A stretch of 7,565 bases of DNA from an uncultured Collinsella sp. (GTDB lineage Bacteria; Actinomycetota; Coriobacteriia; Coriobacteriales; Coriobacteriaceae). Below, in pieces: positions 1-6,353 of the stretch. The DNA is taken from NCBI GenBank assembly GCA_900548075.1, contig URJD01000083.1, positions 1 to 7,565 on the forward strand. The letters are read 5' to 3'. Each line of letters opens with the position of its first letter. Position 1 is the first letter of the stretch. The position numbers and the translations under genes are program-made. A model generated the notes under the pieces. That model saw only the letters and a list, made by a program, of their open reading frames with translations. It searched no databases and was not told where the DNA came from.

Positions 1-11
1 AGCTCCTGCAT
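1..11 (-). CDS. 5' end of an unknown gene running off the left edge
   Basis: Only the first three codons and part of a fourth are inside the window: ATG CAG GAG CT on the minus strand, reading Met-Gln-Glu-Leu. The support is the ribosome binding site. GAAGGGG (minus strand, positions 19-25) sits 7 bases before the ATG, an ideal spacing. A 5-bp hairpin (27-31 with 40-44) lies just upstream. The product cannot be guessed. It lies 160 bases downstream of the exporter gene on the same strand, so it may have its own promoter in the AT-richer stretch around 45-75. No confident -35/-10 pair was found there. A chance ATG behind a chance purine run is the alternative. Confidence 0.35.
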
Positions 12-171
12 GGCGCAACCCCTTCTCGCGGCAACGATACCGCGCGATTAATAAATGTTGTTCGATAGTCTACCACGGACCGACCCCCGCCCGCCCCACA
101 AGCCGCATCGCACCATAAAGCTGCAAGACCAGTAGATAGGCCCGATTCGTGGCAGACAGCCTTCCAACACG
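12..171. other. intergenic region downstream of the MFS gene
   Basis: This 160-base gap separates the MFS stop codon from the next minus-strand start. No hairpin followed by a T tract was seen on the minus strand, so the end of the MFS transcript is not evident. The AT-rich part near 45-75 is the likeliest promoter site for the leftward partial gene, but no hexamer pair is convincing. Confidence 0.4.
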
Positions 172-1476
172 CTAATGCCGGGTGCGCGTCCTCACCAAAC
201 GTACCAATGTGAGCGCAAAGCCCACGGTAGCAACGGCCATCAGCACGTAGAATACCAAACGGAAGCCAAAGAGGAACACGTCCGGACGACCCGCCACATA
301 GCTCGTGACCGTCTTGCCCATCGCCGCGCTCGTCTGTCCATACAGGATGCGCGACGCCGCCGTAATACCCAGCGCTATGCCCGCATAGCGCGCCAAGCTG
401 CTCAAGCTGCCCGCAAAGCCAAGCGCCTCACGCGGAGCCGAACCCATATACAGCGAATTATTGGGACTCTGGAAGATCGACGTGCCGCACGACATAAACG
501 CGACGCAGCACACAATCATCAAGATGGAAGAGTGCTCGTCAAGCGTGCTCACCGCAAAGAGACCGCACACGTACACGCCCAGGCCAACGGCCGTGGGCGC
601 TTCACAACCAACACGGTCGGACACCGAGCCCGAAAGCGGGCCCACAAAGGCATTCACGACCGGCATCGCCAAAAACAACAGGCCGGAGATATCGGAGCTA
701 AAGCCGTGGGCATCCTGAAAGTAGAACGGCAGCACAAACTCGGAGGCACCGATACCCACGAACACGATAAGCATGCAAGCCAGGTTAATCGTGAAAGCCG
801 AGCTCGCAAAGCAGCGACGCGCCGCCTCTGTCAACGGCATAGGGCGTTCGCCAGCCTCCGGCTTCACATGCGGCAGCGTATAGAGTCCCACGATAAACGA
901 GATTACGCCAATGGGCAGATTGATAAGGAAGATGCTCTCCCAGGGAAAGCTCGCCACCAGCACGCCGCCGAGCACGGGGCCGCACATCATGCCAAGAGCC
1001 ACAAAGGTCGCCAGAATGCCCATGGCACGGCCGCGCTCACGCGCCGGAAACGACTCGGTGATGATGCCCATATTGTTGGCCATCGCGGCGGCACAGCCAA
1101 TGCCCTGCACGAAACGCGCCAAGATAAGCACCTCGAGCGAAGCCGAAAGCCCGCAAAGCAACGAGCCACCCGTAAAGACGATTACACCAAGCTGGAACAC
1201 ATTCACCTTGCCGCGCACATCGCCCAAGCGGCCAAACGGCAGCATGGCGACGCACGTCGCGAGCAGATACACCGAGCTCACGAGCTGAATGCGGTCGAGA
1301 CCCACCCCCAGCTCCTTTTGCATCACTGGGAGCGCCACCGTCACGATGCTCGCATCCAGACACGCCATAAAGGTCATGACGAGCACGGTGAACAGAATCG
1401 CCCATTTATTCTTACCGTGGGTGTCGCCCTCTAGGGCAATGTGTTCGCGGCGCAGCTGCTCGGCAGTTTTCTCCAT
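172..1476 (-). CDS. MFS transporter, DHA2-like drug/metabolite exporter
   Basis: A 434-residue integral membrane protein of the major facilitator superfamily, probably a proton-coupled exporter. Visible signatures are LDASIVTVALP in helix 1 (residues 40-50, typical of the DHA2 drug:H+ antiporters), motif A GRLGDVRGK between helices 2 and 3 (82-90), the antiporter motif C GMMCGPVLGG in helix 5 (162-171), and a second-half motif-A echo GPLSGSVSDRVG (279-290). By eye there are about 12 hydrophobic segments, with a longer polar loop near residues 203-226. True DHA2 proteins usually have 14 and are somewhat longer. The ATG at 1476 was chosen because AAAGGA lies 5 bases upstream; an earlier in-frame start at 1503 would fall in the metY terminator T tract. 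It lies downstream of metY on the same strand, separated by a terminator. The substrate cannot be deduced. Confidence 0.9.
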   Translation of the reverse strand: MEKTAEQLRREHIALEGDTHGKNKWAILFTVLVMTFMACLDASIVTVALPVMQKELGVGLDRIQLVSSVYLLATCVAMLPFGRLGDVRGKVNVFQLGVIVFTGGSLLCGLSASLEVLILARFVQGIGCAAAMANNMGIITESFPARERGRAMGILATFVALGMMCGPVLGGVLVASFPWESIFLINLPIGVISFIVGLYTLPHVKPEAGERPMPLTEAARRCFASSAFTINLACMLIVFVGIGASEFVLPFYFQDAHGFSSDISGLLFLAMPVVNAFVGPLSGSVSDRVGCEAPTAVGLGVYVCGLFAVSTLDEHSSILMIVCCVAFMSCGTSIFQSPNNSLYMGSAPREALGFAGSLSSLARYAGIALGITAASRILYGQTSAAMGKTVTSYVAGRPDVFLFGFRLVFYVLMAVATVGFALTLVRLVRTRTRH

Positions 1477-1501
1477 GTATATCCTTTCTATCGTGCAACG
1501 C

Positions 1502-1547
1502 AAAAACGGGACCCCAATCGCCTACAAACGGACACGATCGGGGTCCC
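1502..1547 (-). terminator. intrinsic terminator after metY, just before the MFS gene
   Basis: A 13-bp stem (1508-1520 with 1535-1547, arms GGGACCCCAATCG and CGATCGGGGTCCC) has a 14-base loop. On the minus strand it is followed by GTTTTT. The single non-Watson-Crick position is A/C on the plus strand but G-U on the minus strand, so the minus-strand RNA forms the complete stem. It lies 71 bases after the metY stop and only 25 bases before the MFS start codon. Confidence 0.85.
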
Positions 1548-1617
1548 GCCTACGGAATCGGAACTATGAGGACGTCGTCAGCCGAAAAGCCGTCCCACGC
1601 CTCGCACGCACGCTAGC

Positions 1618-2901
1618 CTAGCACTGCTCGAGTGCCTGCTCAAGGTCGGCAATCAGGTCGGCCGTGTCCTCGAGGCCGCACGACAGGCGCACCATGTCGG
1701 CGGAGATGCCACAGGCGATGAGCTCTTCATCGTTCATCTGGCGGTGCGTGGCATTAGCGGGATGCAGGCAGCACGTGCGGGCGTCGGCAACGTGCGTGGC
1801 GATCTGGGCAAGCTTGAGGCTCTTCATAAAGGTCTCGGCCGCCGCGCGACCACCGTTAAAGCCAAAGCTCACAACGCCGCAGGTACCGTTGGGCATGTAC
1901 TTCTGAGCCATGTCATAGTACTTATCGCCCTCCAGACCCGGATAGCTCACGAAGCGCACCTTGGGATGGCTCTGCAGGAACTTGGCAACGGCCAGGCCGT
2001 TCTCGCAATGACGCGGCATGCGCACATGCAGGCTCTCGAGCGAGCTGTTCAGGAAGAATGCCGCCTGCGGGTTCTGCATGGGGCCGAGGTCGCGCATAAG
2101 CTGCGCAGTGGCCTTGGTAATAAAGGCGCCCTCGCGACCGAACTTCTCGGCATACGTCACGCCGTGGTAGCTCTCGTCAGGCGTGGTGAGACCCGGGAAC
2201 TTGTCCGCATGAGCCATCCAGTCAAACTGGCCGTGGTCGACGATTACGCCACCCAGGTAGGCAGCATGGCCATCCATGTACTTGGTGGTAGAGTGCGTGA
2301 CGATGTCGGCGCCCCACTCAAAGGGGCGGCACATCACGGGCGTCGGGAAGGTGTTGTCGACCATCAGTGGCACGCCGTGGTCATGCGCGGCCTTGGCAAA
2401 GCGCTCAATGTCGAGCACGGCCAGCGCGGGGTTGGCGATGGTCTCGCCAAAGACAAGCTTGGTGTTGGGCTGGAAGGCAGCCTCCAGCTCCTCATCGGTG
2501 CAGTCAGGGGCAACGAACGTGCAGGTCAAGCCCATGCGGCCCATGGTGTGGGCGAGCAGGTTGTAGGTACCGCCATAGATGGCAGAGCTCGCGACCACGT
2601 GATCGCCGGCGCCGGCCACGTTAAAGATTGCAAGGAAGTTTGCGGCCATGCCCGAGCTCGTGAGCATCGCAGCGGTGCCGCCCTCCATCTCGCAGATCTT
2701 GGCGGCAACCAAATCGCACGTGGGGTTCTGCAGACGGCTGTAGAAATAGCCCGACTCCTCTAGGTCAAACAGCTTGCCCATGTGCTCGGACGTATCGTAC
2801 TTCCACGTGGTGGACTGGTAGATAGGCACCTGGCGCGGCTCCGCATCGCCCGGGCGATAACCGCCCTGAACACACGTGGTACCGATGGTCTGCTCGCTCA
2901 T
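1618..2901 (-). CDS. metY: O-acetylhomoserine aminocarboxypropyltransferase (OAH sulfhydrylase)
   Basis: A PLP-dependent cytosolic enzyme of the Cys/Met metabolism family. It joins sulfide (or methanethiol) to O-acetylhomoserine to make homocysteine (or methionine), so it links sulfur assimilation to methionine synthesis. The 427 residues match the usual length of about 430. Visible family features are YSRLQNPT (54-61), which includes phosphate-contacting Tyr and Arg, TSSGMAA (81-87), VDNTF (181-185) with the Asp that pairs with the pyridine nitrogen, HSTTKY (203-208) with the Schiff-base Lys207, and the C-terminal VRLSCGLED. The long insertions relative to cystathionine gamma-synthase fit MetY. 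The ATG at 2901 is preceded by AGGGAG at 6 bases; a longer frame to 2997 has no family homology in its N-terminal part and runs through the promoter. It is divergent from the C_GCAxxG_C_C gene and ends at its own terminator. Confidence 0.93.
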   Translation of the reverse strand: MSEQTIGTTCVQGGYRPGDAEPRQVPIYQSTTWKYDTSEHMGKLFDLEESGYFYSRLQNPTCDLVAAKICEMEGGTAAMLTSSGMAANFLAIFNVAGAGDHVVASSAIYGGTYNLLAHTMGRMGLTCTFVAPDCTDEELEAAFQPNTKLVFGETIANPALAVLDIERFAKAAHDHGVPLMVDNTFPTPVMCRPFEWGADIVTHSTTKYMDGHAAYLGGVIVDHGQFDWMAHADKFPGLTTPDESYHGVTYAEKFGREGAFITKATAQLMRDLGPMQNPQAAFFLNSSLESLHVRMPRHCENGLAVAKFLQSHPKVRFVSYPGLEGDKYYDMAQKYMPNGTCGVVSFGFNGGRAAAETFMKSLKLAQIATHVADARTCCLHPANATHRQMNDEELIACGISADMVRLSCGLEDTADLIADLEQALEQC

Positions 2902-2940
2902 ATCTAGCTCCCTTGCTCGGGTTTTGTTTTTATTCGATTC

Positions 2941-2969
2941 ACGATACCGCTCCCGCGCACCCCTCTCAA
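2941..2969 (-). promoter_or_regulatory. putative metY promoter
   Basis: On the minus strand TTGAGA (2964-2969) and TATCGT (2941-2946) are separated by exactly 17 bases, a good sigma-70-type arrangement (5/6 and 4/6 matches). Transcription would start near 2934, giving a leader of about 33 bases before the metY start. No room is left for a riboswitch, so any control would act at the DNA level in the divergent region. Confidence 0.55.
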
Positions 2970-3087
2970 CCCATCCCCCAAGTAGGTTATGGGACAAATC
3001 GATCAGGGGTATTTATCTCAAGCCTTGGGCATTTGCTCGACAGAGAAAAATGAGGCATCCATGAAGCTCTCGATGATTACACGCACC

Positions 3088-3119
3088 GTCACGGGTACCA
3101 TAAGCGGGTACACCGTGAC
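3088..3119 (+). promoter_or_regulatory. strong dyad/hairpin directly before the ribosome binding site
   Basis: GTCACGGGTACC (3088-3099) pairs with GGTACACCGTGAC (3107-3119). This gives 12 base pairs with one bulged A (3112) and a 7-base loop. It ends one base before AAGGAG (3121-3126), the ribosome binding site of the C_GCAxxG_C_C gene. No T tract follows, so it is not a terminator. It could be an operator for a dimeric repressor or an mRNA hairpin that affects initiation; the sequence does not decide between them. Confidence 0.5.
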
Positions 3120-3132
3120 CAAGGAGACAACG

Positions 3133-3579
3133 ATGAAGCAAATCGATACGGCCCAGCTCGACATCACCGCCTGTCAGGCTCAGGCTGCCGAATACCACGC
3201 TCGCGGCTTTAACTGCGCGCAGGCCGTCGCCTGCACGCTCGCACCTGCCGTCGGACTCGACCCTCAGGTCGCCTTTACCCTCACCGAGGGCTTCGGCGCC
3301 GGCATGGGCGGCATGACCGAAACCTGCGGCGCCATCTCGGGCGCCGTGGCCATCATGGGCTTCGTGATGAGCGACGGCATGGAAAACCCCAAGACCAAGG
3401 GCCAGACCTACAAGCTGTCGCGCGAAATCGCCAAGCGTTTTGGCGAGAAGAACACGACGACCGTCTGCGGCACGCTCAAGGGCATCGGATCGGATAAGGG
3501 TCCGCTCCGCAGCTGCCCCGGTTGCATCGACGATGCCATCGAGATCGCCTGCGATGTGCTAAAGCAGCTCGCCGAGTAA
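3133..3579 (+). CDS. C_GCAxxG_C_C family protein (cysteine-rich, putative redox or metal protein)
   Basis: A 148-residue cytosolic protein with no signal peptide. It has the cysteine pattern that names the family: NCAQAV (C28), TCGAISG (C65), VCGTLKG (C112) and the CPGC pair (C128, C131), with extra cysteines at 14, 34 and 140. A glycine-rich stretch GFGAGMGGM (53-61) precedes C65. The biochemical role of the family is not established; conserved cysteines suggest metal or iron-sulfur binding or thiol redox, which is inference. The ATG at 3133 was chosen for its perfect AAGGAG at 6 bases. An in-frame ATG at 3061 has a weaker GAGG at 5 bases and would add 24 residues with no family similarity. 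The neighbour in the opposite direction is metY, so a shared link to sulfur metabolism is possible but unproven. Confidence 0.85.
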   Translation: MKQIDTAQLDITACQAQAAEYHARGFNCAQAVACTLAPAVGLDPQVAFTLTEGFGAGMGGMTETCGAISGAVAIMGFVMSDGMENPKTKGQTYKLSREIAKRFGEKNTTTVCGTLKGIGSDKGPLRSCPGCIDDAIEIACDVLKQLAE

Positions 3580-3592
3580 ACGACAGCAACAG

Positions 3593-3644
3593 AAAAACGA
3601 CGGCCGGCGCGCTTGGAATCCATCCAAAAGCACGCCGGCCGTCG
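3593..3644 (-). terminator. intrinsic terminator of yigZ, between convergent genes
   Basis: A perfect 12-bp stem (3598-3609 with 3633-3644, arms CGACGGCCGGCG and CGCCGGCCGTCG) has an inner 5-bp TTGGA/TCCAA helix in its loop. On the minus strand it is followed by TTTTT (plus-strand A run 3593-3597), and it begins 3 bases after the yigZ stop codon. On the plus strand no T tract follows, so it would serve the C_GCAxxG_C_C gene less well, although the same hairpin lies 18 bases beyond that gene's stop. Confidence 0.85.
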
Positions 3645-3647
3645 CCG

Positions 3648-4283
3648 TTAGAACTCGTCAAATTCGGAAGCGCCGACCTCAATCTCCTCGCGCCCCGCCA
3701 TAAGCTCGCGCATCTTGACGCAAAACGACTCCTGCTCCCCTGCCTTAAACACAAAATGAAGTGTCACGGCATCCGCGAAATCGGTATCCGAAACCTTGGC
3801 ACCCGAATCCTGCGCCAAACGAAGCACCTGCTCATACTGTGGATAGGCCACATGCACGTCAACCGGCACGACGCTTGTCATCTCGACGATCTGCCCGGCC
3901 TCCTGAGCCGTGGCCACCGCCGCCTGCGTCGCCGCGGTATAGGCGCGCACCAAGCCACCAGGCCCCAACAGCGTGCCACCAAAATAGCGCGTCACCACAC
4001 AGCATACATTTTTGAGGCCCGCGCCACGAAGCACCTCGAGTGTCGGCATACCGCTCGTACGGCTCGGTTCACCGTCATCGCTCTGACGCTCGCGCCCGTC
4101 AACCAAAATCCATGCGGGCACATTATGGCGAGCATCGTAATGGCGCTTGCGAACCATCTCGATAAAGGCGTTTGCCTCGTCCTCGGACTCAATATGGACC
4201 AGCTGGGCAATAAACCGACTCTTGCGGTCGACAAACTCGCCCGTAACCTCAACATTCGATTGCAAAGTAAAATAGCTGTCCAA
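3648..4283 (-). CDS. yigZ: YigZ / IMPACT (UPF0029) family protein
   Basis: A 211-residue protein with the two family hallmarks: SDDGEPSRTSGMP (about residues 68-80) and VVTRYFGGTLLGPGGLVRAY (about 96-115). The N-terminal IMPACT domain (roughly 15-125) is followed by the smaller C-terminal domain with a ferredoxin-like fold (about 135-200). The family is widespread. Eukaryotic IMPACT/YIH1 modulates Gcn2-dependent translation control, but the bacterial role is not settled. Two adjacent TTG codons (4286 and 4283) can start it. The second is preferred because GAGGGG lies 5 bases before it, against only 2 for the first; the difference is one residue. Normal family length is about 200-215. It is a single-gene unit with its own promoter and terminator, converging on the C_GCAxxG_C_C gene. 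Confidence 0.9.
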   Translation of the reverse strand: MDSYFTLQSNVEVTGEFVDRKSRFIAQLVHIESEDEANAFIEMVRKRHYDARHNVPAWILVDGRERQSDDGEPSRTSGMPTLEVLRGAGLKNVCCVVTRYFGGTLLGPGGLVRAYTAATQAAVATAQEAGQIVEMTSVVPVDVHVAYPQYEQVLRLAQDSGAKVSDTDFADAVTLHFVFKAGEQESFCVKMRELMAGREEIEVGASEFDEF

Positions 4284-4328
4284 CAAAGCCCCTCAAACAC
4301 AAGCAAAGCAACAAACAGCCTCAATAAT

Positions 4329-4356
4329 ACGATAACCCTAGTAAAAAGAATGACAA
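4329..4356 (-). promoter_or_regulatory. putative yigZ promoter
   Basis: On the minus strand TTGTCA (4351-4356, 5/6 match) and TATCGT (4329-4334, 4/6) are spaced by 16 bases in an AT-rich stretch. Initiation near 4322 would give a leader of about 40 bases. The -10 hexamer is identical to that of the metY promoter. Confidence 0.45.
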
Positions 4357-4383
4357 CGCCGATGATTCCGTCAACGAAAGCGA

Positions 4384-4482
4384 GAACCCGTCAGCGCGAG
4401 CAAGGTGCCTTGAAAGCCGAGGGCATTGACCTTATGGTCATGCCCGAAGGCTTGAAAGGCAGATTGCCGCGCTGACGGGTTC
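4384..4482 (+). repeat. palindromic structured element, copy 1 (possible ncRNA motif)
   Basis: A 99-base element folds into one long interrupted hairpin. The outer stem is a perfect 15 bp: GAACCCGTCAGCGCG (4384-4398) with 4468-4482. Inside, GCAA (4400-4403) pairs with TTGC (4464-4467), and TGCCTT (4406-4411) pairs with AAGGCA (4456-4461). The loop GAA/TGA between stems allows tandem G-A pairs. AGCC (4415-4418) pairs with GGCT (4449-4452). The apical hairpin GGGCAT-GACC/GGTC-ATGCCC (4421-4445) has one bulged T and a TTAT loop. A second copy lies at 7480-7565 with the same core and a different but paired outer stem. No T tract follows on either strand, so it is not a plain terminator. It starts 17 bases past the rnpB 3' end and lies about 28 bases upstream of the yigZ promoter. 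Confidence 0.75.
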
Positions 4483-4498
4483 GCAGCGTCAACAAAGT

Positions 4499-4861
4499 GC
4501 CGAGTGGGCCGATAAGCCGGGTTCTGTCGTGAACGGTCATTTATCTTGTCTGCACGTTACCGCGCAGCTCCACGCACGCTACCCGAACGCGGACCGGGCC
4601 GGCCCATAGCGTTCCTATTCGCGCTTGCTCCGGATGGGGCTTGCCAAGCCGCCGTGTTGCCACGACGCTGGTGGTCTCTTACACCACCGTTTCAGCTTTT
4701 CCCTTTACGCCTTGCGGCGCAGGTGGGAGTCTTCTTTTCTGCGGCGCTTTCCGTCGGATCACTCCGCCCGGCCGTTAGCCGGCATCCCGCCCTCTGGAGC
4801 CCGGACTTTCCTCACGCGTGCTGCAAGCAGCACATCGCGCGACCGTCTGGCCCACTCAGCA
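4499..4861 (-). ncRNA. rnpB: RNase P RNA, bacterial type A
   Basis: The catalytic RNA of RNase P, which removes the 5' leader of pre-tRNAs together with the RnpA protein. On the minus strand it shows the universal P4-region block GAGGAAAGTCCGGGCTC (4797-4813), AGATAAATGACCG, and the 3' block ACAGAACCCGGCTTAT (4512-4527). The ends were set from the 12-bp P1 helix, GCTGAGTGGGCC (4849-4860) with GGCCCACTCGGC (4499-4510), which gives about 363 bases. The true ends may differ by a few bases. No T-tract terminator follows. The palindromic element at 4384-4482 is the first strong hairpin beyond the 3' end. Protein-coding frames drawn across this region are spurious. Confidence 0.95.
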
Positions 4862-4868
4862 GTGCAAG

Positions 4869-4895
4869 AGTGTAGCACACCGCCAGCACACACAA
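4869..4895 (-). promoter_or_regulatory. putative rnpB promoter
   Basis: On the minus strand a TACACT -10 box (4869-4874) sits 7 bases before the predicted rnpB 5' end, where it should be. It is preceded by TGC, giving an extended -10 form. The -35 is weak: TTGTGT (4890-4895) with a short 15-base spacer is the best candidate. Confidence 0.5.
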
Positions 4896-4955
4896 TGGCA
4901 CAACGCAAGCGCTCGCACGATAAACCAAGAACCACCCATGCGCTACAATAGTCCC

Positions 4956-5059
4956 GTCGATGGGCAACGTCGTCAGTCGAGACGCGACCGCGCTCCGCAC
5001 CCCTCCGTCTACTCGGTGCGTTCCCGCCTCCTCCCCGAGGCGGGATGTCGGCATTTTTT
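4956..5059 (+). ncRNA. candidate small RNA between rnpB and rpsA
   Basis: TACAAT (4944-4949) is a good -10 box on the plus strand, but no convincing -35 was found. Downstream are three successive hairpins. CGTC-TC pairs with GAGACG around 4969-4984. CGCACC pairs with GGTGCG (4996-5001 with 5015-5020). TCCCGCCTC pairs with GAGGCGGGA (5022-5030 with 5037-5045). A run of six T (5054-5059) follows; extra TGC/GCA pairing (5017-5019 with 5051-5053) brings the last stem up to it. This fits a terminated transcript of about 104 bases. No plus-strand gene follows before the convergent rpsA, so it would not be a leader. It does not match SRP RNA, tmRNA, 6S RNA or a T-box by eye. It could also be only a terminator-like relic. 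Confidence 0.3.
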
Positions 5060-5125
5060 CATGCACCGACAACCAAATAGCTTGTGGATAGCATGGGCAG
5101 CATCATGCATCTCGGCACCAAATGC

Positions 5126-5160
5126 AAAAAGGGACCCGTCCATTGCGGACGGATCCCTTA
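5126..5160 (-). terminator. intrinsic terminator of rpsA
   Basis: An 11-bp stem (5131-5141 with 5147-5157) is extended by two A-T pairs, has a 5-base loop, and is followed on the minus strand by TTTTT (plus-strand A run 5126-5130). One position is A/C on the plus strand and G-U on the minus strand, so the minus strand is the functional one. It starts about 22 bases after the rpsA stop codon. Confidence 0.9.
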
Positions 5161-5182
5161 AACAAGTGATCGTCAAACCGAT

Positions 5183-6349
5183 TTACTCGGCGTCGGTCTC
5201 CTCGTCCTTCTTCTCGGAAGGCAGCGGGGTAACCTCGATCTCGACGCCCAGAGTCTCAGCAGCGGACTTCATGGACAGGGAGATACGACGACGGTCGAGG
5301 TCAATCTCCATGACCTTGACCTGAACCTTGTCGCCCACGTGGGTGACCTGAGAAGGCTGATCGACGTGCTTGTTGGCCATCTCGGAGATGTGCACCAGGC
5401 CCTCGATGCCCTCGCCCAGATCGACGAAAGCGCCGAACGGGACAAGCTTGGTCACAGTGCCCTCGACAATAGCGCCGACGGGGTACTTCTTGACCAGTGC
5501 GCGCCACGGATCCTCGGTGGTCTGCTTGAGACCCAGGGAGATGCGCTCGCGGTTGAGATCGACGTCGAGAACCTCGACCTCGACCTCCTGGCCGACCTTG
5601 ACAACCTCGGAAGGATGGTTGACGTGGTTCCAGGAGAGCTCGGAGATGTGGATGAGGCCGTCGATACCGCCGAGGTCGACGAAGGCGCCGAAGTCGACGA
5701 TGGAGGAAACAGTGCCCTGGAGACGCATGCCGGACTTGAGCTTGGACAGGATCTCGGAGCGCTCGGCCTTACGGGACTCCTCGAGCACGACGCGACGGGA
5801 GAGGACGACGTTGTTGCGGTTGCGGTCCATCTCGATGACGCGGGCCTCGATGCGGGTGCCCATGTAGGAGGTGAGGTCCTTGACACGACGGAGGTCGACG
5901 AGGGAAGCGGGCAGGAAGCCACGCAGGCCGATGTCGAGGATCAGGCCGCCCTTGACAACCTCGATAACCTCGCCCTCGACGTTCTCGCCGGAGTTGAACT
6001 TCTCCTCGATGCGGTTCCAAGCACGCTCGTACTCGGCACGCTTCTTGGACAGGACCAGACGACCGTCCTTGTCCTCCTTCTGGAGAACCAGGGCCTCGAT
6101 GGGATCACCAAGTGCAACGATGTCTGCAGGGTTAGCGTCCTTACGGATGGACAGCTCGCGGACCGGGATAACGCCCTCGGACTTGAATCCGATGTCAACG
6201 AGCACCTCGTCATGCTCGATCTTAACGACAGTGCCGTTAACGAGATCGCCCTCATCAAAGTCGGTAATCGTACCGTCGATGAGGTTGTTCATCTCCTCCT
6301 CGTTGACATCGTCAAGAGAGAAAATGGACGAGTTCTGAATCTCACTCAA
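5183..6349 (-). CDS. rpsA: 30S ribosomal protein S1, four S1 domains
   Basis: An RNA-binding protein that helps the 30S subunit capture and unfold mRNA. The 388 residues hold four S1/OB-fold repeats, roughly at 33-103, 121-186, 206-275 and 291-360. The last two carry the strong consensus VDFGAFVDLGGIDGLIHISELSW and its equivalent starting at residue 303. An acidic linker region precedes repeat 1, and a charged acidic tail (361-388) ends the protein. Four repeats rather than the six of Escherichia coli are usual in Actinobacteria and relatives. The start is a TTG at 6349 with AAAGGGG 7 bases upstream; no ATG nearby has comparable support. Codon use looks highly biased, as expected for an abundant protein. 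It is a single-gene unit with its own promoter, leader and terminator, divergent from the HAD gene. Confidence 0.95.
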   Translation of the reverse strand: MSEIQNSSIFSLDDVNEEEMNNLIDGTITDFDEGDLVNGTVVKIEHDEVLVDIGFKSEGVIPVRELSIRKDANPADIVALGDPIEALVLQKEDKDGRLVLSKKRAEYERAWNRIEEKFNSGENVEGEVIEVVKGGLILDIGLRGFLPASLVDLRRVKDLTSYMGTRIEARVIEMDRNRNNVVLSRRVVLEESRKAERSEILSKLKSGMRLQGTVSSIVDFGAFVDLGGIDGLIHISELSWNHVNHPSEVVKVGQEVEVEVLDVDLNRERISLGLKQTTEDPWRALVKKYPVGAIVEGTVTKLVPFGAFVDLGEGIEGLVHISEMANKHVDQPSQVTHVGDKVQVKVMEIDLDRRRISLSMKSAAETLGVEIEVTPLPSEKKDEETDAE

Positions 6350-6353
6350 AGGT

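Noticed and set aside
175..1434. A long plus-strand frame opposite the MFS gene
   Set aside because: The translation is rich in Arg, His and Ala with no domain, while the minus strand encodes clear MFS motifs and has a good ribosome binding site.
2902..3060. A riboswitch (for example SAM-type) upstream of metY
   Set aside because: The best promoter leaves a leader of only about 33 bases, and no SAM riboswitch core was recognised in the gap.
4384..4482. Reading the palindromic element as a plain rnpB or yigZ-side terminator
   Set aside because: No T tract follows on either strand, and a conserved core with loops is not expected of a simple terminator.
4546..4951. Several plus-strand reading frames of about 108-168 codons over 4546-5324
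   Set aside because: They lie across the RNase P RNA gene and its promoter and are antisense frames of a GC-rich structured RNA.
5083..5091. A DnaA-box-like sequence, CTATCCACA on the minus strand (8 of 9 to consensus)
   Set aside because: It is a single site with no cluster, no AT-rich unwinding region and no replication genes nearby, so chance is the simplest explanation.
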